From contig JAEOUI010000345.1 in NCBI GenBank assembly GCA_016839425.1, forward strand, positions 1 to 18,239: a stretch of 18,239 bases of DNA, written 5' to 3'. The notes under the pieces are model-generated. The model saw only the letters and a list, made by a program, of their open reading frames with translations. It was not told where the DNA came from and searched no databases. Position 1 is the stretch's first letter; every line of letters starts with the position of its first letter. A program made the translations under genes and the position numbers. Below are positions 1 to 7,282 of the stretch, one piece after another. The stretch comes from Promethearchaeota archaeon (GTDB taxonomy: Archaea; Asgardarchaeota; Lokiarchaeia; Sigynarchaeales; SOKP01).

Positions 1-1
1 T

Positions 2-1303
2 AAAAGAAGAATTGTAATTCATTTCAAAAACTTTTTTATAAGGTTTATAGTCAATTTTGAGAATTATCCTCTTCCTCCAAAGTTTCATTTCTCAAAATAT
101 TTATCAAAAATATTATCTATAAACCAATTTTTAGACGATAAATTATTCAAAAATTGGAATAGTGATAATCCTCATCATGTTACAGAATGCATCGACCTTC
201 TTATATCCTTAATTATTCAAAAAAAAAAACTCGATAAGTTACCTAGTGGTTCCCAACAGATAATTCTCGATAATTTGACAGTTAACGATTCTTTCAGAAG
301 GATTTCTTTTAAAATATTACGCGGTCAATCAATGGGAATTTTCTACAACACGAAATCTCACGAAAAGCCTAAATATAAACAGAACCTCTTATTGGAATTC
401 TTTCAAACCATATCAGGTACAAATCTTTCATTTACTGGAAAATTAAAAATCTTTGGGAAAAATGTGCAATTATTATTAAAGAGTGAAATGCAAAAAATAG
501 TCACTATTACTTCTGAAGAGGATTTATCTTTAAGTGGATCGACAATATTTAGAGCAATGGCGAAAAATTATAATCAAAAATCCCAAATGCTTGAAACAAA
601 AAAATACATTCAAATTCCTCAAATAACTCGCAAAATAGGGATAATATCAAAAATATGGTCAATTGTTGACACACGAAAAAAGGTATCTAAAAAAAATTAT
701 ATTTCAAAAATTTTAAAATTAACTGGGTTATTCGATAGGAAAACCGATAAAGTCAAGAAATTATCAAAATTAGATCAAATTCTATTTTTGATATCCAAGG
801 CTCTTTTACAGAAACCCTTCTTAATAATGCTTTCGCTACCTACAACATATTTGGGCCGTCTAGAAATTGAAAAACTCAATAATTGTATCTTAAACATAGA
901 ACAAAAATTTCATGTAGCATTTATCATTCACAGCTCCAAGGATATTATTTCAAGTTGTGATCAAGTTTTAACGATAACGGAAGAAACGGCGTCTATAGGT
1001 TCTGTTGAAGACTATGTGCATAAATTACCACAATCAGGTGAAATTATTACGATAGAACTAAGCAATCCTGAACGAGATTCAATAAAGGAAATGCGTTCAT
1101 TAGATTCGGTTTTTATTATTGAAGAGCGAAGAAATGAAAAATATAAACTATTCGTAAAAGAAGATCCAGAAATAATCTTACTTTATTTATTGGAATTGTT
1201 TGGTCCAAAGTTATACAATTTCAAGCGTTTTAAAGCGACTTTAGGTGAATATATTGAATTTTTAGAAAGTCGTAGATTGGGCATGCAATATAAATTGAGG
1301 TAA
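2..1303 (+). CDS. Degenerate ABC-type ATPase-like protein (5' partial), predicted catalytically dead
   Basis: The frame is open from the left edge to the TAA at 1301-1303 (433 visible residues). A TTG at 275 is not the real start, because coding sequence continues upstream of it. From about 260 onward the layout follows an ABC ATPase: a first strand and 'ISFKILRGQ', a Walker A position, 'GKLKIFGKNV', 'LTGLFDRK...KKLSKLDQ' at the signature, 'IMLSLPTTYLG' at Walker B/D-loop, and 'IIHSSKDIISSCDQV' at the H-loop. The catalytic residues are gone: no GxxGxGK[ST] (nt 335-373, reads GIFYNTKSHEKPK), LSGGQ is LSKLDQ (761-778), and the LDEP block is LSLP (818-847), so Walker B Asp and the catalytic Glu are Ser and Leu. 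The H-loop His (929-931) is kept. The frame crosses an A11 tract at 219-229 but stays open on both sides. I infer a non-hydrolysing scaffold or regulator. It is 5 bases from the next gene, so probably one operon. Confidence 0.7.
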   Translation, partial: KRRIVIHFKNFFIRFIVNFENYPLPPKFHFSKYLSKILSINQFLDDKLFKNWNSDNPHHVTECIDLLISLIIQKKKLDKLPSGSQQIILDNLTVNDSFRRISFKILRGQSMGIFYNTKSHEKPKYKQNLLLEFFQTISGTNLSFTGKLKIFGKNVQLLLKSEMQKIVTITSEEDLSLSGSTIFRAMAKNYNQKSQMLETKKYIQIPQITRKIGIISKIWSIVDTRKKVSKKNYISKILKLTGLFDRKTDKVKKLSKLDQILFLISKALLQKPFLIMLSLPTTYLGRLEIEKLNNCILNIEQKFHVAFIIHSSKDIISSCDQVLTITEETASIGSVEDYVHKLPQSGEIITIELSNPERDSIKEMRSLDSVFIIEERRNEKYKLFVKEDPEIILLYLLELFGPKLYNFKRFKATLGEYIEFLESRRLGMQYKLR

Positions 1304-1308
1304 AAATA

Positions 1309-2076
1309 ATGATAAAAAGTATATACTTGATGCAAGAAAACGGTGTTCTTTTATATTCAAAAGAATATCAGAGCGTACATTTTGATACAAACCTTCTTAT
1401 CGGCTTCTTCGCTTCAATAGCAAATTTTAGCAGAGAGGCGTTAAATACTGCCGTAAGAAATGTTGATTTGGGCGAAGAGAATAAAGTCGTGCTACAACCA
1501 AACCCTAAGGAGGGGCTTATGGCTGCAGCGATCGTAAGTCCTGGAGATAATATGGGCCTCATTCAAGATATTTTAAATAATATTATCTTGGACTTTATTA
1601 ACGAGTTTCCTTCGTTCGAAGATCCCGAAAGACTTGACCGTGCGACTATTGAATTAATTTTTAAACTTAACATGAGGAGAAAAACATTTCCATCAGCACC
1701 AATATTGCTTATTACTACATTATTAGTGTTAACACCTGTAATGATAATACTAGTACTTGCATCAATATACCTTACAAATTTATTTCAAGACTTGTTTTAT
1801 GCTTTCACTTTCAGTTTAATCGTATATACTTCTATTACATTGCTCCTCCTCACGGTAATTCCAAACTTAATTTCAGGATTTTTGGCTCCAGATAAAAAAT
1901 ATGCTTGGATTAACACTATTGGCATTATCATTTTTGAAGTTGTTTTTTATGTTGTATCCGTGGAAAGTTTATTTGCCCAAATAACATTAGCTAACCTTCC
2001 CATTAATTTTTTACTATCAGTTGCTTCGGCATATTTTGGATTTCAATTATCTTCTCGAAGATATCTTAAAAAGTAG
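1309..2076 (+). CDS. Longin-like domain protein with four C-terminal membrane helices
   Basis: The 255-residue protein has two parts. Residues 1-115 are a soluble alpha/beta region starting 'MIKSIYLMQENGVLLYS', with a helix around 28-48, a strand 'GLMAAAIVSP' at 69-78 and a long amphipathic helix at 82-100. This order fits the longin/roadblock-like folds common in Asgard archaea, which in eukaryotes serve as small-GTPase and trafficking modules. Residues 130-155, 162-190, 200-223 and 228-247 are hydrophobic and give about four membrane segments, with a short basic tail (SSRRYLKK). The ATG at 1309 is preceded by a GAGGT Shine-Dalgarno at 1297-1301 that overlaps the upstream stop codon, which supports this start and coupling to the pseudo-ABC gene. 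The fold call is by eye; the membrane segments are clear. The role is unknown; a membrane-tethered docking module is possible. Confidence 0.7.
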   Translation: MIKSIYLMQENGVLLYSKEYQSVHFDTNLLIGFFASIANFSREALNTAVRNVDLGEENKVVLQPNPKEGLMAAAIVSPGDNMGLIQDILNNIILDFINEFPSFEDPERLDRATIELIFKLNMRRKTFPSAPILLITTLLVLTPVMIILVLASIYLTNLFQDLFYAFTFSLIVYTSITLLLLTVIPNLISGFLAPDKKYAWINTIGIIIFEVVFYVVSVESLFAQITLANLPINFLLSVASAYFGFQLSSRRYLKK

Positions 2077-2119
2077 GATTTTTTAATTAATACGAATTAA
2101 AAGGAGTGGTGACAATAGA

Positions 2120-3805
2120 ATGGACGAAAGATTGATAAAAGCGTTTATTAGCACGGGATGGAACCAAGAACATCGGAAGCAGATTCTTGAACGACTTCAA
2201 GGAACCATGTACGACTTGATCGTTATCGGTGGAGGTATTACGGGTGCAGGAATTGCGAGAGAAGGTGCTTTAAGAGGCTTAAAAGTTGCAATAATTGACA
2301 TGCAAGATTTTGCTGCTGGGACTTCTTCACGTAGTTCTAAATTAGCTCACGGAGGTATAAGGTATCTCGCAAGTGCCGAAATGGAATTGGTAAAGGAAGC
2401 CACGACCGAAAGAAACTGGTTAAGGGCACATTTATCGCACTTAATTCGTCCCATTCCCTTTTTATTTGTTCATTGGGAAGGTGGGAAAGACAAAAAACGA
2501 TCAATAAAGGCTGCAGTAAAATTATACGACTTTTTAAGCGATAATGACCAAGAGTATAAAAATTATAAGCAAAATTCTTGGCACGAATCCGAAGAAATTG
2601 CTGCAATGGAACCCGAAATGAAAAGAGAAGGAAATTTAGGTGGTGCAATCTATTATGATAATAATGTGGACGATGCGCGACTTACCATCGAGACAATTAA
2701 AGAAGCGGTGATTTACGGTTCAGATGCTTTAAATTATTGCAAAGTATTAGAATATCTCAAGCAAGACGGGAAGATCAATGGTGTAAAATGCGAAGATTTA
2801 GAGAGAGATGTTATATTCAATATCCATGCAAAACAGGTAGTAAACGCAACTGGAATATGGACAGATAAATTGATAGAATTTTACCCCGATGATATTCCAA
2901 ATCCCCTGATTCGTCCTACAAAGGGCGTTCATTTAGTTTATAAGAAAGAACATGTGAAAAATCAAATGGCAACAATAATTCGATCAATAAATGACGGAAG
3001 GGCTTTTTTCGTCTTACCAAGGGGCGATTTCACCCTTATTGGAACTACCGATACAGATTATAATGGAGATTTAATGAATCCTTTTTGCACGAAAGAGGAC
3101 GCGGATTATTTAATCGAATCCGTACAATTTTATTTTCCTAATGCGGAACTTAGCTATCAAAACATTGTCTCTGCATATGCAGGCATAAGACCCTTGGTGA
3201 TGCAGAAAGGAAAATCTGAAAGCGAAATATCAAGAAAACATGCGATATTTTTTTCCGAAGATGGCTTATTGACGATTACGGGAGGAAAACTCACGACATT
3301 TAGAAAGATGGCAGAAGACTTGTTCTTAGAGCTGGAGAAACAAGAAATATTCAAAAATATTTCTAGAAAAGAGGGATTTTCAAAACAAATATATATAGCA
3401 TCGCTCGAGAGAGAATTTTTTGATGAAAAAATAAAGGCGTGTAATCTCGCTCTTGATGATAAAACAATTGATGCCTTATACCAACAATATGGGAGAGGAG
3501 TGCTTGAAATTTTGGAGATAGCATCAAAAAATCAATCCCTCATTGAACCACTTGTAGTAGGCTCGCAGTTCATTCCTGCTGAAATTATTTATATTCTTCG
3601 AAACGAGCTAGCGCCTCATTTAATTGATGTACTTTGTCGTAGAACCGAAATATCGATACTTATTCGACACGATGAGCAAGAAGAAATCGCAATTAAAGTT
3701 GCAAAATTAATGTCATCAGAATATTCTTGGGATGAAAACAAGACTCAACAAGAAATTAAGATGTATTTAGAACATATCAAAAAATCAATTGAATTTCTCT
3801 CTTAA
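2120..3805 (+). CDS. glpD: FAD-dependent glycerol-3-phosphate dehydrogenase (GlpD/GlpA family)
   Basis: It oxidises sn-glycerol 3-phosphate to dihydroxyacetone phosphate and passes electrons through FAD to a membrane acceptor. Family landmarks are all visible in order: the FAD-binding GGGITGAG (residues 37-44), 'GTSSRSSKLAHGGIRYL' (67-83), 'RPTKGVH' (265-271), 'GTTDTDYNGD' (308-317), 'AGIRPL' (354-359) and 'TGGKLTTFRKMAE' (387-399). A helical C-terminal domain of the DAO_C type follows (about 425-530). At 561 residues it is normal GlpD length, without a BFD [2Fe-2S] extension or membrane helix. The start is well supported: AAGGAGTGGTGA at 2101-2112 provides a strong Shine-Dalgarno 7 bases before the ATG. 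The gene lies 43 bases behind the longin-like gene. No glycerol kinase or uptake gene is in the window, so whether it serves glycerol breakdown or sn-glycerol-3-phosphate turnover cannot be decided here. Confidence 0.95.
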   Translation: MDERLIKAFISTGWNQEHRKQILERLQGTMYDLIVIGGGITGAGIAREGALRGLKVAIIDMQDFAAGTSSRSSKLAHGGIRYLASAEMELVKEATTERNWLRAHLSHLIRPIPFLFVHWEGGKDKKRSIKAAVKLYDFLSDNDQEYKNYKQNSWHESEEIAAMEPEMKREGNLGGAIYYDNNVDDARLTIETIKEAVIYGSDALNYCKVLEYLKQDGKINGVKCEDLERDVIFNIHAKQVVNATGIWTDKLIEFYPDDIPNPLIRPTKGVHLVYKKEHVKNQMATIIRSINDGRAFFVLPRGDFTLIGTTDTDYNGDLMNPFCTKEDADYLIESVQFYFPNAELSYQNIVSAYAGIRPLVMQKGKSESEISRKHAIFFSEDGLLTITGGKLTTFRKMAEDLFLELEKQEIFKNISRKEGFSKQIYIASLEREFFDEKIKACNLALDDKTIDALYQQYGRGVLEILEIASKNQSLIEPLVVGSQFIPAEIIYILRNELAPHLIDVLCRRTEISILIRHDEQEEIAIKVAKLMSSEYSWDENKTQQEIKMYLEHIKKSIEFLS

Positions 3806-3826
3806 AAAATTGGACTCCGTTAGAAT

Positions 3827-3836
3827 TATATTTAAA
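3827..3836 (+). promoter_or_regulatory. Candidate TATA box upstream of the six-helix membrane protein
   Basis: The AT-only stretch TATATTTAAA lies between the glpD stop and the GTG at 3894. Initiation about 25 bases downstream would leave a leader of roughly 35 bases containing the GTGA Shine-Dalgarno-like site at 3883-3886. A weak hairpin (ATTGTT 3844-3849 / AACAAT 3855-3860) lies in the same stretch. Composition alone could produce such a box in DNA this AT-rich. Confidence 0.3.
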
Positions 3837-3893
3837 ACCAATGATTGTTGAAGTAACAATAATTCAAAAATTAAAATCTAAAGTGAAACATTC

Positions 3894-4553
3894 GTGATAT
3901 TACAAAATATAGGTGATATTCTCAGACCGGTCGCGGGATACGCTGGATTGTTCATGATACTACTTGGGGTCATGTGGCTGATCTTTGGGCTCTACGAAGG
4001 GTATAGGCGGAAATCCTTTAAGGAAAGAAAGGTTGAAGATTGGAATTTTAAAATAACTAAATTCTTAAAGGGCTTGACCTTATTGGGCTTTGTTGTGGGG
4101 ACTCTATGCATAATTGTTGGCGTTATCGGGTTATTAAATAGGGATGTTCCTCCTAGTGTTGCTTATGGCGTTATAGTTGGAGAAAAAATTAATTATTTCA
4201 CTTCCATATTATTAGTAATCCTTGGTGTAGTTACGTTCATAAAACCTGCTAACGATCTACCAATTGCTACGGTTTTAGCTCTTATTGCGGCTTCAGCTAT
4301 TACGATAATAGTCGCGCTCATCATACCAGAAAAAGGATACGAAGTCGTGGAAGTACTTGAAATAAAATGGGTTCTCGTAGTTTTATTTATCGTCATCTTT
4401 GCCCTCTCTGCAATAGTTGTAAAGTTCTTTTCGAAAGGCTTCATGACTGCTTCCAAGGCGATATCTTGGCCTCCTCTTGCTATAATTGTAGCAATTTTTT
4501 GCGTACTTCAAGGCTTTCTTGTAGTAATTGGATATTCGATTGTCCCTTACTAA
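3894..4553 (+). CDS. Unrecognised six-helix integral membrane protein
   Basis: It has 219 residues with about six hydrophobic segments (14-36, 58-82, 100-117, 123-145, 158-178, 191-216). The loop after the first segment is strongly basic (YRRKSFKERKVEDWNFK, 38-54) and should face the cytoplasm. No catalytic motif or cofactor site is visible, and I do not recognise the family. The start is a GTG at 3894, chosen because GTGA at 3883-3886 sits 7 bases before it; the next in-frame ATG, at residue 21, would cut the first helix. It is 88 bases behind glpD and converges on the radical SAM gene. Coding is supported by the alternation of long hydrophobic helices with short charged loops. A frame on the same strand at 4367-4582 is a shadow of it. 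Confidence 0.75.
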   Translation: MILQNIGDILRPVAGYAGLFMILLGVMWLIFGLYEGYRRKSFKERKVEDWNFKITKFLKGLTLLGFVVGTLCIIVGVIGLLNRDVPPSVAYGVIVGEKINYFTSILLVILGVVTFIKPANDLPIATVLALIAASAITIIVALIIPEKGYEVVEVLEIKWVLVVLFIVIFALSAIVVKFFSKGFMTASKAISWPPLAIIVAIFCVLQGFLVVIGYSIVPY

Positions 4554-4559
4554 TCACTA

Positions 4560-4574
4560 TTTTTTATTTTTTTA
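4560..4574 (+). terminator. Poly-T terminator after the six-helix membrane protein
   Basis: Directly after the stop at 4553 the + strand reads T6-A-T7-A without a stem before it. U-rich tracts of this kind are the usual intrinsic terminators in archaea. It sits in the 67-base convergent gap with the radical SAM gene. Confidence 0.45.
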
Positions 4575-4620
4575 CATATTAATTTAATTTAGACCAATTG
4601 TGCCAGTAAGTATTTATTAT

Positions 4621-5706
4621 TTAAACCGAAATATTACCAAGAATATCGTTTTTTAAATCTCGACCACATTTAGGACACTTTTTATCGTCCTTGACCTCAA
4701 TTTTAGTAAACATATAACCAGCCCTTCCGAGTAAAAGATGCCCACAATCAGGACAATATGTATTGCTTCCTTTCTCGTGATGAATATTACCTATGTAAGG
4801 AAAGTAAAGTCCAGCATTTTTGGCAATAGTATATGCCATATCTAAGGTTTTCGCTGGTGTCCTCTCAGAAGATGGTGCTTTGAAATCGGGATGATACGCC
4901 GAGAAGTGAGTGGGTGTATTTTCTCCCAAGTTCTTAACGACCCAATTGCATAGCATTTCGATATCTTCCTTTTTGTCGTTAAAACCTGGGATTATAAGGT
5001 TCGTGATTTCAACATGTACTCCACTTTCTTTAAATTTTTTAGCAGTATCTAATACGGGATTTACGGACTTAACTCCGCAGATCTTTTTATAAAAATCGTC
5101 GTCCATCGCTTTAATATCTATATTAGCTGCATCAATACCGACACTTACTAGTTCTTCGCTGGCATCGGAAGTGGAATATCCGTTAGTTACTAAAATTGTT
5201 TTAATATCTTTTTTCTTTAACAATTCTGTTATGTCTAAAACCCATTCGTGCCAAATAAGTGGTTCGTTATATGTAAATGCGAGAGTTTGAGCGCCGCTTT
5301 TCATAACTCTTGAGACCAGTTCTTTAGGTGTCATTTCAACGAGCTTCATTTCACGATATTTAAGTTCTTCAAGATCGTAATGTCCTGATGTACCATTATC
5401 AGACGGACTTGCTTGACTAATAGTCCAGTTTTGACAATTTGAACAACGAAACGAGCACCCTATTGATGCTATAGAATACGCAGTAGCTCCAGGCCAAAAA
5501 TTATATAATGGTTTCTTCTCAATTGGGTCTAAACTACCCTTCGATATTAAAGAACCGTAAATCAACGAATAAAATTCTCCTCCAATGTTCTTTCTTGTTC
5601 CACAAATTCCCACTTTTCCTTCTAATACTACGCACTCGTTGGCGCACACTCGACATCTTACTTTATTCTCATCTAGTTTATCCCACAATTTCGCTTTAAA
5701 TTTCAT
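4621..5706 (-). CDS. amrS: AmmeMemoRadiSam system radical SAM enzyme
   Basis: This 361-residue radical SAM protein belongs to the group defined by co-occurrence with AMMECR1 and Memo proteins. The SAM-cleaving [4Fe-4S] motif is C84-x3-C88-x2-C91 ('GCSFRCSNC'), followed by family-typical 'QNWTISQASP'. Ahead of it is a cysteine cluster (C18, C21, C25, C35; 'CRVCANEC...GICGTR') and the block 'DPIEKKPLYNFWPG' at 60-73. 'FTYNEPLIWHEW', 'LVTNGY' and 'NIDIKAMDDDFY' are the expected barrel strands. The C-terminus carries a rubredoxin-like zinc ribbon with CPDC and CPKC pairs. The ATG at 5706 has an AGTGAG Shine-Dalgarno just upstream on the minus strand. AMMECR1 and Memo partners are not in the window, and the substrate of the family is not firmly known to me. 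Confidence 0.9.
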   Translation of the reverse strand: MKFKAKLWDKLDENKVRCRVCANECVVLEGKVGICGTRKNIGGEFYSLIYGSLISKGSLDPIEKKPLYNFWPGATAYSIASIGCSFRCSNCQNWTISQASPSDNGTSGHYDLEELKYREMKLVEMTPKELVSRVMKSGAQTLAFTYNEPLIWHEWVLDITELLKKKDIKTILVTNGYSTSDASEELVSVGIDAANIDIKAMDDDFYKKICGVKSVNPVLDTAKKFKESGVHVEITNLIIPGFNDKKEDIEMLCNWVVKNLGENTPTHFSAYHPDFKAPSSERTPAKTLDMAYTIAKNAGLYFPYIGNIHHEKGSNTYCPDCGHLLLGRAGYMFTKIEVKDDKKCPKCGRDLKNDILGNISV

Positions 5707-5806
5707 TTTTATCTCACTTTACTTTTCACTTTTAAATTCCCAAAAATAATTAGTCCAAGATTCTTAATATGTATTACACAAGAAAATATTATGTCAGGTA
5801 ATTATA
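5707..5806. promoter_or_regulatory. Divergent intergenic region between the radical SAM gene and the C_GCAxxG_C_C gene
   Basis: This 100-base AT-rich spacer must hold the promoters of both genes. On the minus strand TTTAAAAG (about 5728-5735) lies roughly 25-29 bases before the radical SAM ATG. On the plus strand TTAATATG (about 5764-5771) is a possible TATA-like element for the gene at 5807, which also has a weak GGT Shine-Dalgarno at 5796-5798. I see no clear operator repeat. Confidence 0.35.
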
Positions 5807-6247
5807 ATGGAATTAAACACACAAGAAATATTATCGTGGTTTCAAAAGGGATTTAATTGTGCTCAATTTGTTTTATCTCGATATGGACCAAGATTCGGAA
5901 TCAGTAAGGAACTCTGTTTAATGATTGCTGGTGGATTCGGAGGCGGAATGACGATAGGAAACACTTGCGGTGCAGTAACAGGAGCATTTATGGTTATCGG
6001 GCTTAAATTTGAGAAAATCAATGATGATAATACGGGTTCACACGAAATAACATATCAAAATATAAGGGAATTTGTAAAACAATTTAAAGAGCGAAACGAC
6101 ACTATCATGTGCAATCAAATAACTGGCGTTGATATGTCAACTGACGAGGGAATACAAAAAGCAAGAAAGGATAATGTTTTTGAAACAACTTGTCCAAAAG
6201 TAATTCAAGATGCTGTGAACATCTTAGAATCTATTATACAACAATAA
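5807..6247 (+). CDS. C_GCAxxG_C_C family cysteine-rich protein
   Basis: This is a 146-residue member of the small family named for its spaced cysteines. The visible pattern is 'GFNCAQ' (C18), C37 in 'KELCLMIAGGFGGGM', 'NTCGAVTGA' (C54), C102 in 'IMCNQITG' and C129 in 'TTCPKVI'. The glycine-rich 'AGGFGGGMTIGNTCGAVTG' core is the most diagnostic stretch. The family is widely predicted to be redox-active or metal-binding, but no reaction is established for this protein. The length is normal and the ORF complete, without a signal peptide or long membrane helix. It starts 100 bases from the divergent radical SAM gene; a shared redox or maturation theme is possible, but only the neighbourhood suggests it. 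The TPR gene follows after 39 bases. Confidence 0.9.
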   Translation: MELNTQEILSWFQKGFNCAQFVLSRYGPRFGISKELCLMIAGGFGGGMTIGNTCGAVTGAFMVIGLKFEKINDDNTGSHEITYQNIREFVKQFKERNDTIMCNQITGVDMSTDEGIQKARKDNVFETTCPKVIQDAVNILESIIQQ

Positions 6248-6286
6248 TTTATTAATTCAAGCAATACAAAACAAATTTATCTATAA

Positions 6287-7231
6287 ATGGTTCTCAGGAT
6301 GCAAATAAAAGAAGATATTACTCTTACTCGTGAAGAGATCGAACAATTAATCAAAGAGAAACTTGCTCTATCGGATGAGATTGACAGAATTCAAGGGAAA
6401 GGAACAGAATACATTCGCGTTCTTAGTGAGATCGCATTACTCATGCTTGAGATAGATGAATATGATGATGCTGAGAAGTACTTCAAAACGTGCTTGGATT
6501 TCTTCGAAAAACAGCAAGATAGATTTGGAAAAGCGGCTGTCTTGGGGCTTTTAGGTGCGCTTTATTTCAAAAAAGAACACCATGAGGAATCTATTAAGTA
6601 TTATCTACAAGCAAATCTATTATATAAAGATCTCCTTCAAGTCAAAGAACAAGCGATATGCTTGATTGGAATCGGAAGCGCTTACATTAAATTAAAAAAG
6701 CTAGATGAGGCGAGCGATGTTTTTTTTAAATGTAGTGCGATTTGCTCTGATAACCACGATGTGTACGGTCTGTTAGAATGTCTTCAAAATTTGATATTAA
6801 TCTACGAAAAGGAAGAAAAATGGGATGTGGTCCTTGAATTATATAAAAAAACTTTAAAAGCTTTCAAGGAGCTAAAAGACAAGCAAGGTATAATCGTATC
6901 GTATTTTAACTTAGGTATATTAAATAAAGAAAATAATTACCAGGAAGCATTGAGATATTTCAAAAAAGGGACAAATATGGCAATAGATTCGAATTATTCT
7001 GAGTTAATTATAAAAGGTTTGAGTTATGTGGCCGAATGCTTGTTTTATATGGGTAGAATCAGAGATGCAACTAATCAATTAATAAAAGCTCTATATTTGG
7101 CTGAGAAAATAAACGCAAAAAACGCTATTATGCAGATCTCTGTGTTGTTAAAATCATTTGGTTTTAGTGAAAGCGATATCGAGGAAGGTCTAAAAACATA
7201 TCGAAAAGGTAGAGAAAAGGAAGAAAAATAA
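6287..7231 (+). CDS. TPR-repeat protein (about six repeats)
   Basis: The 314-residue protein is almost entirely tetratricopeptide helices with a spacing near 40 residues, the longer TPR variant seen in kinesin light chain and LGN-type scaffolds. Repeats begin at about residues 41, 83, 122, 162, 202 and 243; the clearest consensus is 'LGALYFKKEHHEESIKYYLQA' split over 89-109, 'IGSAYIKLKKLDEASDVF' (129-146) and 'LGILNKENNYQEALRYF' (209-225). A charged N-terminal helix (13-38) precedes them. No enzymatic domain is present, so a protein-protein scaffold is the likely role. The start is ambiguous: ATG at 6287 or ATG at 6299, with no good Shine-Dalgarno for either; CTATAAAT at 6281-6288 overlaps the first ATG and may be coincidence. 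It could be read through from the cysteine-protein gene 39 bases upstream. Confidence 0.85.
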   Translation: MVLRMQIKEDITLTREEIEQLIKEKLALSDEIDRIQGKGTEYIRVLSEIALLMLEIDEYDDAEKYFKTCLDFFEKQQDRFGKAAVLGLLGALYFKKEHHEESIKYYLQANLLYKDLLQVKEQAICLIGIGSAYIKLKKLDEASDVFFKCSAICSDNHDVYGLLECLQNLILIYEKEEKWDVVLELYKKTLKAFKELKDKQGIIVSYFNLGILNKENNYQEALRYFKKGTNMAIDSNYSELIIKGLSYVAECLFYMGRIRDATNQLIKALYLAEKINAKNAIMQISVLLKSFGFSESDIEEGLKTYRKGREKEEK

Positions 7232-7282
7232 ATAATTAAATTATCTTTACTTTAGTAGTAAATTATTAATAAGTAATGTAAA

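Noticed and set aside
219..229. A11 tract as a frameshift or phase-variation site in the first gene
   Set aside because: The frame is open on both sides of the tract with plausible coding sequence, so there is no sign that an indel disrupts it here.
275..277. TTG as the start of the first gene
   Set aside because: The same frame is open for 91 codons to the left edge and the upstream residues continue the protein, so the TTG is internal.
2337..2648. 103-residue minus-strand frame inside glpD
   Set aside because: Antisense shadow of a strongly conserved gene, with no motif or ribosome site.
4367..4582. 71-residue + strand frame
   Set aside because: It lies almost wholly inside the six-helix membrane protein gene in another frame, has no Shine-Dalgarno, and its composition looks like a shadow.
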